Below are positions 24,579-35,285 of a DNA stretch of 64,000 nt, piece after piece. The notes beneath the pieces are model-generated. The model saw nothing but the letters and a program-made list of their open reading frames with translations. It was not told where the DNA came from and ran no database searches. Source of the DNA: Lachnospiraceae bacterium (GTDB lineage Bacteria; Bacillota; Clostridia; Lachnospirales; Lachnospiraceae); NCBI GenBank assembly GCA_017543445.1, contig JAFYGB010000009.1, positions 1 through 64,000 of the forward strand, read 5' to 3'. Every line of letters begins with the position of its first letter. The stretch's first letter is position 1. Made by a program: the position numbers and the translations under genes.

Positions 24579-26426
24579 CTATCGGCCGAAATATGCGTCC
24601 AGACCGTTCATGATACCTACGACCGCCTTCACCTGGAATTCAGGAGTCGCCATGAGTGCGTCCTCCTCCAGGTTCGTCATGTAACCCATCTCGATGGTCG
24701 TTGTGGGGATCGTCGCGAAGTTGATGCCCGTCATGGTATCGGTATAGTAAATGTTGTTATTCTTCGAACCGGTCGATGCACAGAATGCATCGATCACGCA
24801 TCTCGAAAGGCGCTCGGATGCAGCGATGAGATCTGCCGGCAGGTAAGGGTTCTTCTTACTGGGGGACAGGGTCTCCGCACCGGTCTTATTCGCATCGGAA
24901 GATCCGTTCGCGTGTACGCGGATCATGACTGCCGCGCCGGAAGCGCTGGCACGTACTGCACGCTGCATGTTACTGATATCGACATCCTGGGACTCACGGA
25001 TCATCAAAACGTTATATCCGCGGGCCAGAAGCGCGTCTTTCAACTGAATGCTGACGATCAGGTCGAGCAGGGACTCGTTCATGCCGGTCGCGCGTCCGCT
25101 CGTGCCGGTGCTGACCTTCTTCTTCATGGTCGTGCTGCCCGGTCCGTTCGGCTCCGTCTCGTTGTTTCCATGTGCCTGATGTCCTGCATCGATGGCGATG
25201 ATCGGACCACCGTTTCCGGTATATAAGATACCATTTGCCGTTTCTTTACGGGTGATCTTACCAACGGACCACGTAGCCGGCTTCGGCTCTGTGGTTCCGG
25301 GATCGGTCGCGCCGACAGCCGTGACATAATCTAAGGATACATAGCCTGTGCGGCCGTTATATGTAATGCGCGCCCACTTATCACTCTTACCGGTGCACTG
25401 TACTTCCGTTCCGTTATTCAGAACCGTGATGACATTTGCCACGGTACTCGGGCCCTCACGCATACGAAGGTTCGTCGTCACGCGCACCTGCTCGTTACAA
25501 TCGGTAAATCCAGGTTCCGCCGGGAGCTCGATCGGAGGGTTCTCCGGCTCGTTTCCGCCGGGCTGCGTCGCAGGTTCGAGCAGTGCCGGCTCCTCTTTCG
25601 AGAGGAACTTCGTGGAAACAAAGCCTTCCTTCTCGTTGACGATGATACGGGACCAGTTCTCGCCATAACCGGTGCAACGCACCTTCACTGCACGATCCAA
25701 GACCTGAATGATGGTTCCATCCTTCGAAGGTTTCTCGCGGAAGTTCAACTTATCAGTCGTATAAAACTCTTCGTCACATACCTGGACCTTCTCACCGTAG
25801 AGGTCAATGACCGGAGCAGTGGTCGATACAAATTCCGCTGCAACGAAGCCTTCGGTCGCCCCATAAATGACACGGGACCATTCGTCGCTGCGACCGGTAC
25901 GCTGCAGAGCGGTTCCGGCCGGGATCTGTGCCAGGATCTTACCGTCCTTCGACGGCTTCTCACGGAAATTCAGGTACTGGATACGCGGTACAGCAAAAAC
26001 CAGTTCACTGCAGCTTTCAAATACGATGGGCTTCACCGCCTGAGTTTCTGCAGGCGTCGTCTCCTCGGGCTGCGTCTCTTCCGGTGCCGTTGTAGTATCG
26101 GTGCCGCTTTGTGTACTGTTCTCCGTCGATTCAACGGTCTTATCACCCTCGCTCTCTAAGTAAGGGGAAGCCTCGCCGGTCGGATCGGATTTGATCTGAA
26201 CGTCCACGACCGGAGCCGATGTAGAGTCGGCAGCCGACGCATCGGCAGGTTTCGACTGTTGGTCCGCAGCAGATGCATCTGCCGTTGTTGTACTTGTGTC
26301 GGATCCTTTCGATCCGCATGCTGTCAGCGCTAATACGAAAAAAAGCAGAAGAATCGGAAGAAGACCATGCAACCCGTTCTTACCTGCTTTTTTCACGCGA
26401 CGTCCCATGGAATTAAACTCTCTCAT
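24579..26426 (-). CDS. Lipoprotein N-acetylmuramoyl-L-alanine amidase with three SH3b domains
   Basis: A 615-residue cell-wall amidase cutting the bond between muramic acid and the stem peptide. The signal ends in a lipobox (LALTACG), followed by a Ser/Thr/Glu stalk. Three SH3b repeats carry LNFREKPSKDGKIL, LNFREKPSKDGTII and LRMREGPSTVANVI. The C-terminal amidase_3 domain has zinc residues in AIDAGHQAHG, ATGMNESLLD and IRVHANGSSD, and the catalytic Glu in TTTIEMGYMTN. Start ATG 26426 with AGGAG upstream. It is in an operon with the membrane protein before it (23 bp) and the ABC ATPase after it (9 bp). Confidence 0.93.
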   Translation of the reverse strand: MREFNSMGRRVKKAGKNGLHGLLPILLLFFVLALTACGSKGSDTSTTTADASAADQQSKPADASAADSTSAPVVDVQIKSDPTGEASPYLESEGDKTVESTENSTQSGTDTTTAPEETQPEETTPAETQAVKPIVFESCSELVFAVPRIQYLNFREKPSKDGKILAQIPAGTALQRTGRSDEWSRVIYGATEGFVAAEFVSTTAPVIDLYGEKVQVCDEEFYTTDKLNFREKPSKDGTIIQVLDRAVKVRCTGYGENWSRIIVNEKEGFVSTKFLSKEEPALLEPATQPGGNEPENPPIELPAEPGFTDCNEQVRVTTNLRMREGPSTVANVITVLNNGTEVQCTGKSDKWARITYNGRTGYVSLDYVTAVGATDPGTTEPKPATWSVGKITRKETANGILYTGNGGPIIAIDAGHQAHGNNETEPNGPGSTTMKKKVSTGTSGRATGMNESLLDLIVSIQLKDALLARGYNVLMIRESQDVDISNMQRAVRASASGAAVMIRVHANGSSDANKTGAETLSPSKKNPYLPADLIAASERLSRCVIDAFCASTGSKNNNIYYTDTMTGINFATIPTTTIEMGYMTNLEEDALMATPEFQVKAVVGIMNGLDAYFGR

Positions 26427-26449
26427 GTTAGTCTCCTATGATTTGATTT

Positions 26450-27004
26450 TTATTCTGCTTTTGCTTCTTCGGTCTTCGACTCCTGTGCTTCGGACTCAGC
26501 CTGAGCATCCGTCAGGTCATACCTTTTGACCAGTTCCTCTTCCAGTTCGGAGAAATCTTTCTTCGACTGTGCGAGCTTGTTACGGAGGTCATCCAGTTTC
26601 ACCAGAGATTCAGAGATCAAAGAACGATACGATTTGGTCTTCCTGAAGGTAGGCCACGATGCATTATAATGGAACACCGCCGGCAGGAAACGAATCGTGG
26701 CAAATGCGAAACATCCCATCGCCACTACGTCCAAAACGATCTGGAACACCAGGCTCCATGTTTCGTCCAGGCTCGTCGAAGGTATCTGCGAAACGAGCAC
26801 GCTGAACATCAAAAAGAAGATCGCCACCAGACAGAGGATCATAAACATCTGTCTGCGGTTCCCTTGCGTGTTTACCACTTTTTGCGCAAAGCGTTCTTCC
26901 TTACCGAGCTGATCCAGCAACTGCAAACGCTCTTCACGCATCTTTACGAGACGGTCTTTCAACTCGTCTGATAATCCCTTTTCCAATTCATCTTCCCGGC
27001 TCAT
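26450..27004 (-). CDS. Two-helix membrane protein of unknown function
   Basis: A 184-residue protein, not recognised. A charged coiled coil (about 1-55) is followed by two membrane helices (MFMILCLVAIFFLMFSVLV and LVFQIVLDVVAMGCFAFATI), a basic loop and a second coiled coil ending in an acidic Glu/Ala tail. Both ends should lie in the cytoplasm. Start ATG 27004 has AAAGGCGG upstream. It is the first gene of the amidase-ABC-trxB row, so a role with the wall amidase is possible. Promoter at 27091-27119. Confidence 0.7.
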   Translation of the reverse strand: MSREDELEKGLSDELKDRLVKMREERLQLLDQLGKEERFAQKVVNTQGNRRQMFMILCLVAIFFLMFSVLVSQIPSTSLDETWSLVFQIVLDVVAMGCFAFATIRFLPAVFHYNASWPTFRKTKSYRSLISESLVKLDDLRNKLAQSKKDFSELEEELVKRYDLTDAQAESEAQESKTEEAKAE

Positions 27005-27090
27005 ATACACATCCGCCTTTCGAAAAATTCGATGTCCGTCGATCCCCATCTCGACGTCATCCCCTATAACCTTCCATTTTCCTAAAGAGT

Positions 27091-27119
27091 ATTATACTTG
27101 AATCGGCGCATAAATGCAA
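27091..27119 (-). promoter_or_regulatory. Promoter of the membrane protein-amidase-ABC-trxB row
   Basis: Minus strand TTGCAT (27114-27119)-N17-TATAAT (27091-27096), about 85 bp before the first start codon. Confidence 0.7.
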
Positions 27120-27197
27120 GTCCTTTCCCGAATAAATTACATTTTTCGACGGTTTTGGACATGTCACGGCGTCGGCATCGGAAAAACAGATCCATTC

Positions 27198-27226
27198 TTG
27201 CTTTCTTACCATGTATGTGGTATAAT
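27198..27226 (+). promoter_or_regulatory. Promoter of the leucine-rich-repeat gene
   Basis: TTGCTT (27198-27203)-N17-TATAAT (27221-27226), about 70 bp before the start. It faces away from the promoter at 27091. Confidence 0.7.
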
Positions 27227-27298
27227 GTCTTCAGCATGTTTTTTGGATACGAAAAGCCGAATTCGTGAGCGGTTTTTCGAAGACCTGGAGGTACCTCT

Positions 27299-28246
27299 AT
27301 GGGAAATAACGACTATTTTGAGACATTGGCCGCGGGAACTGCAACTTTCCCGAGCAATGCCACATCTTTGAATCTTTGGAACAACAATATCACAAACTTA
27401 AGCATCCTGCAGGGATGTGAGAATTTGCGTGTCCTGAACCTCTCGGATAACCCGATTGAGAATCTGGAACCGCTGGTGAATCTGACGAAACTGGAAGAAC
27501 TGGATCTTTCGGTCTGTGAACTGACCGACATCACGCAGGTAGCTAAGCTTCGCTCACTGAAGAAACTCAACGTTTCTTCGAACGACATCGAAGATTTTTC
27601 CGAACTCGGTGCGCTCACCCAGCTCGTCCAGCTCGACATTTCGTATAATCAGTGTAAGGAGATCGCGTCAATCGGCTTCATGAATCAGTTGACGAAACTG
27701 AACGTCAGCTCTAACCACATCTCGGATCTTAAGCCGATCATCGACTTAGATTCTCTGGAATATCTGGAGGCTTCGTTTAATGAACTCCATGCATTCCCGG
27801 ATGTTTCTTCCATGCCCACGATGCGGCACCTGGACCTGTCCTACAACCACATCCGCGACGTGAACGTGCAGTACATCCCGACCACGCTGCGCTATTTGGA
27901 TCTGTCCAACAACTCCATCCGTTTCAATGGTGACCTGCGCTGGATGAACGTTCTGGAGACCCTGAACCTGTCGAATAATAACCTGACCACGACGGACGCC
28001 GTCGTTCACTTAAAGCGCATCAAGCGTCTGGATCTGTCCGGCAACCGCATCAGCAACATCGATGCCCTGGTCGAACTTCAGACACTCGAAGATCTGGACC
28101 TCTCGGACAATGAGATCAAAAGCATCAGCATGTTGTGCAAGCTGCCGCATCTGAAGCGCTTGAACCTCTCCGGGAACCCGGAGGATGTCGCAAAGCAGGC
28201 CTTCTATCTGCGCGTGCAGATGCCGAACTGCGAGATCATCGTGTAA
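27299..28246 (+). CDS. Cytoplasmic leucine-rich repeat protein
   Basis: A 315-residue protein made almost wholly of SDS22-type leucine-rich repeats of about 22 residues (LRVLNLSDNPIENLEPLVNL, LEELDLSVCELTDI, LKRLDLSGNRISNIDAL and others; about a dozen). It has no signal peptide, membrane helix or LPxTG anchor, unlike internalins, so it should act inside the cell as a binding scaffold. Start ATG 27299 with GGAGG seven bases upstream. It has its own promoter and terminator and stands alone on the plus strand among minus-strand genes. Partner unknown. Confidence 0.88.
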   Translation: MGNNDYFETLAAGTATFPSNATSLNLWNNNITNLSILQGCENLRVLNLSDNPIENLEPLVNLTKLEELDLSVCELTDITQVAKLRSLKKLNVSSNDIEDFSELGALTQLVQLDISYNQCKEIASIGFMNQLTKLNVSSNHISDLKPIIDLDSLEYLEASFNELHAFPDVSSMPTMRHLDLSYNHIRDVNVQYIPTTLRYLDLSNNSIRFNGDLRWMNVLETLNLSNNNLTTTDAVVHLKRIKRLDLSGNRISNIDALVELQTLEDLDLSDNEIKSISMLCKLPHLKRLNLSGNPEDVAKQAFYLRVQMPNCEIIV

Positions 28247-28268
28247 CATAATTCAACCGAATATAATA

Positions 28269-28302
28269 AAACCCGGCGGAGACTCTCCGCCGGGTTTTTT
28301 GC
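28269..28302. terminator. Terminator between LRR and GH31 genes
   Basis: AAACCCGGCGGAGA and TCTCCGCCGGGTTT followed by T6; also A-rich on the other side, so it may serve both convergent genes. Confidence 0.95.
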
Positions 28303-28328
28303 ATTCTATTCTCTTAGGATCGTTTCGA

Positions 28329-30668
28329 TCAGAACCTTACCACGATCTCGTCGTCATGCGGCAGCAGGATCAGATCGGTACCATCGAAGCGCGCATCCGC
28401 TCCGTCCACCTTACTCGGCTCCGGGAAGTTCACAAGAGCTACACGGTAAGGCGCATCCGCATGCGTCATGATGCGAACGACGTTCTTCTCACGCCGAACG
28501 ATCGTCTCGTGGACGCACTCGCCGTCCGCATTGAAGATATTGACCTTCGGAGAGGCCCCGTCGGACAATGCGTACACTTTCAGTGTCACATTTTCCGCAT
28601 AGTCGTACTCTGCGTCCGTCTTGCAGGCACCGATCGGCAAGATGGTGTTCGCACGGACGAACAGCGGCAGGTGGAAGTAGTCGTAGGTCTTCGTGATCCA
28701 ACGTCCGCCACGCACTTCTTCGCCGGTCATGAAGTCGGTCCAGTTGCCCTTCGGCAGGTAGAACTGACCCTCGCCCTGCGGATTGAAGATCGGCGCAACT
28801 AAGAGCGCCGGGCCCAGCATGTACTGGCGGTCCAGATACTGGCAGGTCGGGTCATCAGGGAACTCGAGCACCATCGCGCGCATCATCGGGATACCGGAAC
28901 GACTGGTGCGAACTGCCTGCGCGTAGAGGTACGGCATCAGGGAAGCTTTGAGTTCACAGAATGTACGGGAAACCTCGACCGCCTCCTCGTCAAAGGCCCA
29001 CGGCACGCGATAGGACGTGCTTCCGTGATAGCGGGAATGGGAGGAAAGCAGGCCGAACTGCGTCCAGCGCTTGTAAACATCCGCCGTGGAAGTCGCCTCG
29101 AAACCGCCGATATCGTGGCTCCAGTAACCGAAGCCGGACAATGTCAGCGACAGGCCGCCACGCAGGCTCTCGCTCATCGACTCGTAATCCGACCAGCAGT
29201 CGCCGCCCCAGTGTACCGGGAACTTCTGCCCGCCGACCGTTGCGGAACGAGCGAAGAGAACCGCGTCCTCCTCTCCACGCTTACGAACCAGAAGTTCGTA
29301 CACACACTTATTGTACAAGTAGGTATAGTAATTATGCATGCGCACCGGATCGGAGCCGTCGTAGTAGACGCAATCCGTCGGGATACGCTCGCCGAAATCC
29401 GTTTTGAAGCAATCCACGCCCATATCCAGAAGCACTTCCAGTTTATCCTGGAACCACTTCCATGCGTCAGGGTTCGTGAAATCCACGATCGCCATGCCCG
29501 GCTGCCACATATCCCACTGCCAGACATCGCCGTTCTTACGCTTAATGAAATAGCCGTTTTCGACACCCTCGCGGAACAGTTCCGACTCCTGACCGATGTA
29601 ACTGTTGATCCAGACGCAGATCTTTAAGCCCTTTGCTTTCAGTCGCGCCAGCATGCCCTCAGGATCCGGGAATACATCACGATCCCAGAGAAAATCGGAC
29701 CAGTGGAACTCCTTCATCCAGAAGCAGTCGAAATGGAAGACTTTCAACGGAATTCCGCGCTCGAAGCAGCCGTCCACGAAAGAATTGACCGTAGCCTCGT
29801 CGTAGTTCGTGGTGAACGACGTCGACAGCCACAGGCCGAACGACCAGGCCGGGGGCAATGAAGGCCGCCCCGTCATCGCGGTGTAGCGCATGAGCACTTC
29901 CTTCATCGTCGGTCCGTTGATGAAGAAATACTCCAGCGACTCTCCCGCCACGGAGAACGAAGCTTTCTTCACGACCTCGCTTCCGACCTCAAACGAGACC
30001 GGATCGGGGTGGTTGACGAAGATACCGTAACCACGGTTGGAGATCATGAACGGAATGTTCTTATATGCCAGTTCGGTGGAGGTTCCACCGTCCTCATTCC
30101 AGATATTGACCGTCTGTCCGTTCTTCACGAAGGGCGTAAAACGCTCGCCCAGGCCGTAGAACGTCTCGCCGACCGCGATCGTGTGCTGCTGACGCAGATA
30201 CGTGTCGTGCTCGCCGCCATCGTCGTATGCCAGGCCTCGCCAGTCGGTCTTCATATAGCCGAGATCACGTCCCTCACTGCGGGCGATCACTTCGCCGCCG
30301 CGATAGAACGTCATTCGCCAGAAATTATACAACAGTTCGACCGTTGTTTCACCGGACGTGATGCGGATCGCCTCGTCGGTTTCTTCGACATCCAGCGGCT
30401 GGTCCGTCATCGGTTCCAGTTCAAACTGCGGGAACTTCTCCTGCACACCCGCATAATGCCATACGCGGATGCGGAATACCTCCGGCATGGGGGATGTGAT
30501 GCTGATGGTAAGATTAACGCCGCCGAGCGTGTCGCCGCGGTGATTGATCCGATGCGTCGGGCAGGTCAGAACGACCTCCGTATCCGTCTTCTTCACATAG
30601 TAAACTTGTGCGGGCGAGAAGCACTCGCACCCTTTTTTGAAAAGCCAACATCCGTTGCTGAACTTCAT
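28329..30668 (-). CDS. yicI: Alpha-xylosidase, GH31
   Basis: A 779-residue GH31 enzyme, closest in layout to E. coli YicI, which removes alpha-1,6-xylose from xyloglucan oligosaccharides such as isoprimeverose. It has the N-terminal beta-sandwich (about 1-260), then the barrel with nucleophile Asp in CFKTDFGERIP and acid/base Asp in HWGGDCWSDY, then C-terminal beta domains. No signal peptide, so it acts on imported sugars. Start ATG 30668 with GGGGGAA upstream. It is 20 bp after the phosphatase gene. Substrate assignment is by family resemblance; an alpha-glucosidase activity is the alternative. Confidence 0.88.
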   Translation of the reverse strand: MKFSNGCWLFKKGCECFSPAQVYYVKKTDTEVVLTCPTHRINHRGDTLGGVNLTISITSPMPEVFRIRVWHYAGVQEKFPQFELEPMTDQPLDVEETDEAIRITSGETTVELLYNFWRMTFYRGGEVIARSEGRDLGYMKTDWRGLAYDDGGEHDTYLRQQHTIAVGETFYGLGERFTPFVKNGQTVNIWNEDGGTSTELAYKNIPFMISNRGYGIFVNHPDPVSFEVGSEVVKKASFSVAGESLEYFFINGPTMKEVLMRYTAMTGRPSLPPAWSFGLWLSTSFTTNYDEATVNSFVDGCFERGIPLKVFHFDCFWMKEFHWSDFLWDRDVFPDPEGMLARLKAKGLKICVWINSYIGQESELFREGVENGYFIKRKNGDVWQWDMWQPGMAIVDFTNPDAWKWFQDKLEVLLDMGVDCFKTDFGERIPTDCVYYDGSDPVRMHNYYTYLYNKCVYELLVRKRGEEDAVLFARSATVGGQKFPVHWGGDCWSDYESMSESLRGGLSLTLSGFGYWSHDIGGFEATSTADVYKRWTQFGLLSSHSRYHGSTSYRVPWAFDEEAVEVSRTFCELKASLMPYLYAQAVRTSRSGIPMMRAMVLEFPDDPTCQYLDRQYMLGPALLVAPIFNPQGEGQFYLPKGNWTDFMTGEEVRGGRWITKTYDYFHLPLFVRANTILPIGACKTDAEYDYAENVTLKVYALSDGASPKVNIFNADGECVHETIVRREKNVVRIMTHADAPYRVALVNFPEPSKVDGADARFDGTDLILLPHDDEIVVRF

Positions 30669-30688
30669 ATATTCCCCCTTCTGGTACC

Positions 30689-32410
30689 TCAGTCGATACC
30701 CAAAAGTTTCTCCAGTTTCATCGCGATCTGTGTGTTGTCATATACGCCGGAAAACTCTTCCGCTCCGGCACCGATCGCATAGAGCGGGATCGGCTGTGCC
30801 GTATGATAGATCGTCGAAAATTTGACGCCGCACTTCTTCGCAAGCAGGGTCGTCACGGTAAATGCAAGCGGTTCGTAAGCCCCATAAGACTCATAAGCCG
30901 CCGTGCCCATCGTAGCGCGGGCGTCTTGCATGCTGGCCAGGTAAGCGGCGTTCAGCTGCATGACTTCTTCCTCTTTCAGCACGAGTTTCGGGTCATCCCC
31001 GGCCTGATAGGTGCCGCTCACCGTCAGTCCGAAGTGGGAACGCATCTCCCACAGGACGGTATCCCAGCTCGTCTTATTCGGCCGATATTCGAGCGCTACC
31101 ATGCGCATGTATTGCCAGTAGGAAAGGTTCTGCTTCTTCAGACCATTCAGGTACAGATCATAACCCATGTTGGAGTAGCCCAGGCCCAGGCCGCCGGTCT
31201 CATGATCCGCAGTAACCAGGATCAGCGTCTCATCCGGATGCTTGTTATAGAAATCCATCGCTACACCGACTGCCTTCTCCAGATCCAGGACTTCACGCAC
31301 CACGGCGCCGAGGTCGTTCTCATGGGAAGCCCAGTCGATCAGACCGCCTTCGATCGCGTAGAAGAAACCTTTCTCATCGCCCAGAACTTTCAGTCCGCCT
31401 TCCACATAAGCCGCCAGGTCGGCGTCGCCCTTTCCGGCATCCACGCGCAGCTTCATCGCGTCGCCCTCAGCGCGCTGCTGGCTGGTGATGAGGACCTTAC
31501 CCATGTCACCGGTAAGGCTCGCAAGCGCGGCATCGTTATCGCGGAATACGCGATAGCCCTGCGCCGCCGCCAGATCATACAGATCGGGCAATGTACCATC
31601 CGCACCGGTAGGCTGGCGGATCGAACCACCGCCGAAATAATCGAAACCACTCGCAAGCATGTCCTGGCCGAGCTCATAATACATGGTCCGGTCGGTCTGG
31701 TGGCCGTAGTAACCGGCCGGTGTCGCATGGTTGATATTCGCATTCGAAACCACGCCGACCTTATAACCCAGGAGTTTCTTCACCTTCTCAGTGATCGTCT
31801 CTAAGCGCTCGGTACCGCTCGGATCCACGCCGATCGCGTCGGTCGACGTCTTAAATCCCGTCGTGATGGCCGTGATCGCAGCCGCCGAGTCCGTAATAAA
31901 CGAGTCGGAGTTATAATTCGTCACGCTCCCGACCACGGGGAACTGCTCAAAATTCAGATACGTCCCCGCGTAGGAAGTCTTACTGGGATCGTACTTCTTC
32001 CCGCCGCCTTCGGCCGCCTTATAGTAAGACGCCGCCTGAATATGGCCCACGCCCATACCATCGCCGATAAACAGGAAGATATACTTCGGTTTCTTCGGCT
32101 CTGCCGGCTCCGCCGTAGTCTCCTCCGGTGGAAGCGTCGGATCGACCTGCGTCGTCGGGGCCTCCGAAGCATTCGTCGGCTCCGGTGTCGATGCACTCGT
32201 CGATTCGTTCGTCTTACTCTCCGGTGTCGTTCCTTCTGTCGCATTCGGCGTCGTTGATGCCTGTGCGGTCGTTTCCACCGGGTAGGTCCAAATAGCAAAT
32301 TCCGACTCCGCCGGCTTCGTTTCATCCGATCCGAACAACGAGCATCCGCTGACTCCGGTCAATGTCAGGGCCAGAAAGGCCGCTGTTATGGTTTTTTTCC
32401 ATTTTCTCAT
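30689..32410 (-). CDS. Lipoprotein alkaline phosphatase
   Basis: A 573-residue alkaline phosphatase superfamily enzyme on the outer face of the membrane. The lipobox signal (LTLTGVSGC) and a Ser/Thr/Pro linker lead to the catalytic domain: metal Asp in FLFIGDGMG, nucleophile Ser in DSAAAITAI, metal His in LVTADHETGG, and more metal residues in EGGLIDWASHENDLG. Start ATG 32410 with AGGAG upstream; the longer frame (to 32452) overlaps uvrA. It frees phosphate from outside esters. It sits between uvrA (22 bp) and GH31 (20 bp), so it may share their transcript. Confidence 0.92.
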   Translation of the reverse strand: MRKWKKTITAAFLALTLTGVSGCSLFGSDETKPAESEFAIWTYPVETTAQASTTPNATEGTTPESKTNESTSASTPEPTNASEAPTTQVDPTLPPEETTAEPAEPKKPKYIFLFIGDGMGVGHIQAASYYKAAEGGGKKYDPSKTSYAGTYLNFEQFPVVGSVTNYNSDSFITDSAAAITAITTGFKTSTDAIGVDPSGTERLETITEKVKKLLGYKVGVVSNANINHATPAGYYGHQTDRTMYYELGQDMLASGFDYFGGGSIRQPTGADGTLPDLYDLAAAQGYRVFRDNDAALASLTGDMGKVLITSQQRAEGDAMKLRVDAGKGDADLAAYVEGGLKVLGDEKGFFYAIEGGLIDWASHENDLGAVVREVLDLEKAVGVAMDFYNKHPDETLILVTADHETGGLGLGYSNMGYDLYLNGLKKQNLSYWQYMRMVALEYRPNKTSWDTVLWEMRSHFGLTVSGTYQAGDDPKLVLKEEEVMQLNAAYLASMQDARATMGTAAYESYGAYEPLAFTVTTLLAKKCGVKFSTIYHTAQPIPLYAIGAGAEEFSGVYDNTQIAMKLEKLLGID

Positions 32411-32432
32411 CGCATACTCCTGTTGAAAGCGG

Positions 32433-35282
32433 TCATTTTCTCTCCGCTTCACGCTGCTTCGCCTTCTCCAATTCCCGTTTCACATAATAACCGGTATAAG
32501 AAGCCTCATTTTCCATGATCTCCTCGGGCGTTCCCTGCGCCACCACTGTGCCACCGGCGTCGCCGCCCTCCGGTCCCATATCTATAATATAATCCGCCGT
32601 TTTGATCACGTCAAGATTATGTTCGATCACAACGACAGTATTTCCGCCATCCGCCAGTCGGTGGAGGATCTCCACCAGCTTGTGGACGTCCGCGAAATGC
32701 AGTCCGGTGGTCGGTTCATCGAGCACATAGATCGTCTTTCCGGTGCTGCGGCGCGACAGTTCCGTCGCCAGTTTGATACGCTGCGCCTCGCCGCCCGACA
32801 GCTGCGTCGAAGGCTGGCCCAGTTTCAGGTAGCCCAGGCCCACGTCGTACAGCGTCTGGATCTTACGGGAGATATTCGGCATGTTCTCGAAGAACGGAAG
32901 CGCCTCCTCCACCGTCATGTCCAGCACGTCAAAGATCGATTTTCCCTTATAGTGTACTTCCAAAGTCTCGCGGTTGTAGCGCTTGCCGTGGCAGACCTCA
33001 CACGGAACGTAAACATCCGGCAGGAAATGCATCTCGATCTTCAGGATACCGTCGCCGCTGCAGGCCTCGCATCGGCCGCCCTTTACGTTGAAACTGAATC
33101 GTCCCTTCGTGTAGCCGTGCGCCTTCGCGTCCCTCGTCGCCGCGAACAGATCGCGGATCATGTCGAACACGCCCGTATAGGTCGCCGGATTCGAACGCGG
33201 CGTACGCCCGATGGGGCTCTGGTCGATGGCAATGACCTTATCCAGCTGTTCGATGCCGCGGATCTCGTCGTATTTGCCGGCGATAATGCGCGCGCGGTTC
33301 AGTTTCCGCGCCAGCGATTTATAGAGGATCTCATTGACCAGGGAACTCTTACCGGAACCGGACACGCCGGTCACGCAGGTGAAGACTCCCAGCGGGATAT
33401 CCACGTTGATGTTTTTCAGATTGTGTTCTTTTGCGCCGACCACGGTCAGGAAGCCGGTGGGTTTGCGGCGCGTTTTCGGCACCGGGATGAAACGCCGGCC
33501 TGCCAGGTATGCACCCGTGATGGACTCAGGCACCTGCATAATTTCTTCGGCCGTACCGGTCGCCACGACCTCGCCGCCGTGCTCGCCGGCGCCCGGACCG
33601 ATATCCACGATATGGTCCGCCGCCCGCATCGTATCCTCGTCATGCTCCACGACGATGACCGTATTGCCCAGATCGCGTAAGTGCATCAGCGTCTTCAGAA
33701 GTTTATCATTATCCCTCTGATGCAGGCCGATGCTCGGCTCATCCAAAATGTAGCAGACGCCCACCAGGCCGGAGCCGATCTGCGTCGCCAAGCGGATACG
33801 CTGCGCCTCGCCGCCGGACAGAGTTCCGGTGTTTCGCGACAGGTTCAGGTACTCCAAGCCGACGTCGATCAGGAACTGCAGGCGGTTGCCGATCTCCTTC
33901 AGGATGCGCGCGCCGATCTGCTTCTGCGTCGGCGTCAGCTCCAGGCCCCGGATGACTTCCAGTTCCTGCCGAATGGGCAATGTCGTCAGCTCGTAGATAT
34001 TCAGTCCGCCGATGGTGACTGCCAGTGACGCAGGCTTTAAGCGCATGCCCTGACAGGTCTTACACGGGCGAATGTCCATGAAGGTCTCATACTCTGCCTT
34101 CGAAGCCTCCGACGCGGTCTCGCGGTAACGCCGCTCCACGTTCCGGATCAGGCCCTCAAAAGCGATGTCGTAGGTGCCCACGCCGCGCTGTCCACGGTAG
34201 TGCACCGGCACGGAAACATCGGTTCCGTACAGCAATACACGTTTGATATCCTCCGGATAGTCCTCGAACGGGGTATCCAGGGAAAACTTGAATTTCTTAC
34301 ACAAAGCGTCCAGGACCGCGCGCGTAAAGCTGCCCTCACTGGCCGCCGACAGCCAGCCGGGCACGGTGATCGCACCCTGGTTGATCGAGTAGGACGGGTC
34401 CGGAATCATGAGTTCCGGCGCGAATTCCATCGTGAAACCGAGGCCCGTACAGTCCGGGCAGGCTCCGAAGGGATTGTTGAACGAAAAGCTTCTGGGCTCG
34501 ACCTCATCGATGCTGATGCCGCAGTCCGGGCACGCAAAATTCTGGGAAAATGTCAGCATTTCCCCATCGATCACGTCCACGTAGACCAGGCCTTCCGCAA
34601 GCTTCATCGCGTTCTCCAGGGAGTCCGTCAGGCGGGTCTCCAGGCCCGGGCGCACCGACAACCGGTCAATGACGATCTCGATCGAGTGCTTGATGTTTTT
34701 ATCGAGTTTGATCTCCTCTGACAGTTCATACAGGTTTCCGTCCACGCGCACGCGCACGTAGCCGCTCTTACGCGCCTGCTCCAGCACCTTCACATGTTCG
34801 CCCTTGCGGCCGCGAACGACCGGCGACAGAACCTGGATGCGCGTCTTTTCCGGCATGGCCAGGATCTGATCCACCATCTGGTCCACCGTCTGGCGGCGGA
34901 TCTCGCGTTTACAGTTCGGGCAGTGCACGGTGCCGATACGCGCATATAAAAGTCGCAGGTAGTCGTAGATCTCCGTCACCGTACCCACGGTCGAACGCGG
35001 GTTGCGGTTCGTCGACTTCTGGTCGATAGAGATCGCAGGCGACAGGCCTTCGATGCGCTCGACATTCGGTTTCTCCATCTGCCCCAGGAACTGGCGCGCA
35101 TACGAAGAAAGCGACTCCATATAGCGCCGCTGGCCCTCTGCGTAGATCGTGTCAAATGCGAGCGACGATTTTCCCGAGCCGGACAGGCCGGTCAGCACGA
35201 CCAGTTTCTCGCGCGGGATATCGACGTTTATATTCTTCAAATTATGTTCCGCGGCCCCGCGGATCTTTATAAAACTTCCCAT
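32433..35282 (-). CDS. uvrA: Excinuclease ABC subunit A
   Basis: A 949-residue damage-recognition ATPase of nucleotide excision repair. Two ABC modules are seen: Walker [10 protein letters not shown] (N-terminal) and GVSGSGKSS (C-terminal), two signatures LSGGEAQRI, and two Walker B/D-loops ([20 protein letters not shown]). Zinc fingers are formed by CPDCG...CPDC and CEACSGDG...CEVCHG. Length is normal. The start is 3 bp after the uvrB stop, so it is translationally coupled. Confidence 0.98.
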   Translation of the reverse strand: MGSFIKIRGAAEHNLKNINVDIPREKLVVLTGLSGSGKSSLAFDTIYAEGQRRYMESLSSYARQFLGQMEKPNVERIEGLSPAISIDQKSTNRNPRSTVGTVTEIYDYLRLLYARIGTVHCPNCKREIRRQTVDQMVDQILAMPEKTRIQVLSPVVRGRKGEHVKVLEQARKSGYVRVRVDGNLYELSEEIKLDKNIKHSIEIVIDRLSVRPGLETRLTDSLENAMKLAEGLVYVDVIDGEMLTFSQNFACPDCGISIDEVEPRSFSFNNPFGACPDCTGLGFTMEFAPELMIPDPSYSINQGAITVPGWLSAASEGSFTRAVLDALCKKFKFSLDTPFEDYPEDIKRVLLYGTDVSVPVHYRGQRGVGTYDIAFEGLIRNVERRYRETASEASKAEYETFMDIRPCKTCQGMRLKPASLAVTIGGLNIYELTTLPIRQELEVIRGLELTPTQKQIGARILKEIGNRLQFLIDVGLEYLNLSRNTGTLSGGEAQRIRLATQIGSGLVGVCYILDEPSIGLHQRDNDKLLKTLMHLRDLGNTVIVVEHDEDTMRAADHIVDIGPGAGEHGGEVVATGTAEEIMQVPESITGAYLAGRRFIPVPKTRRKPTGFLTVVGAKEHNLKNINVDIPLGVFTCVTGVSGSGKSSLVNEILYKSLARKLNRARIIAGKYDEIRGIEQLDKVIAIDQSPIGRTPRSNPATYTGVFDMIRDLFAATRDAKAHGYTKGRFSFNVKGGRCEACSGDGILKIEMHFLPDVYVPCEVCHGKRYNRETLEVHYKGKSIFDVLDMTVEEALPFFENMPNISRKIQTLYDVGLGYLKLGQPSTQLSGGEAQRIKLATELSRRSTGKTIYVLDEPTTGLHFADVHKLVEILHRLADGGNTVVVIEHNLDVIKTADYIIDMGPEGGDAGGTVVAQGTPEEIMENEASYTGYYVKRELEKAKQREAERK

Positions 35283-35285
35283 CGG

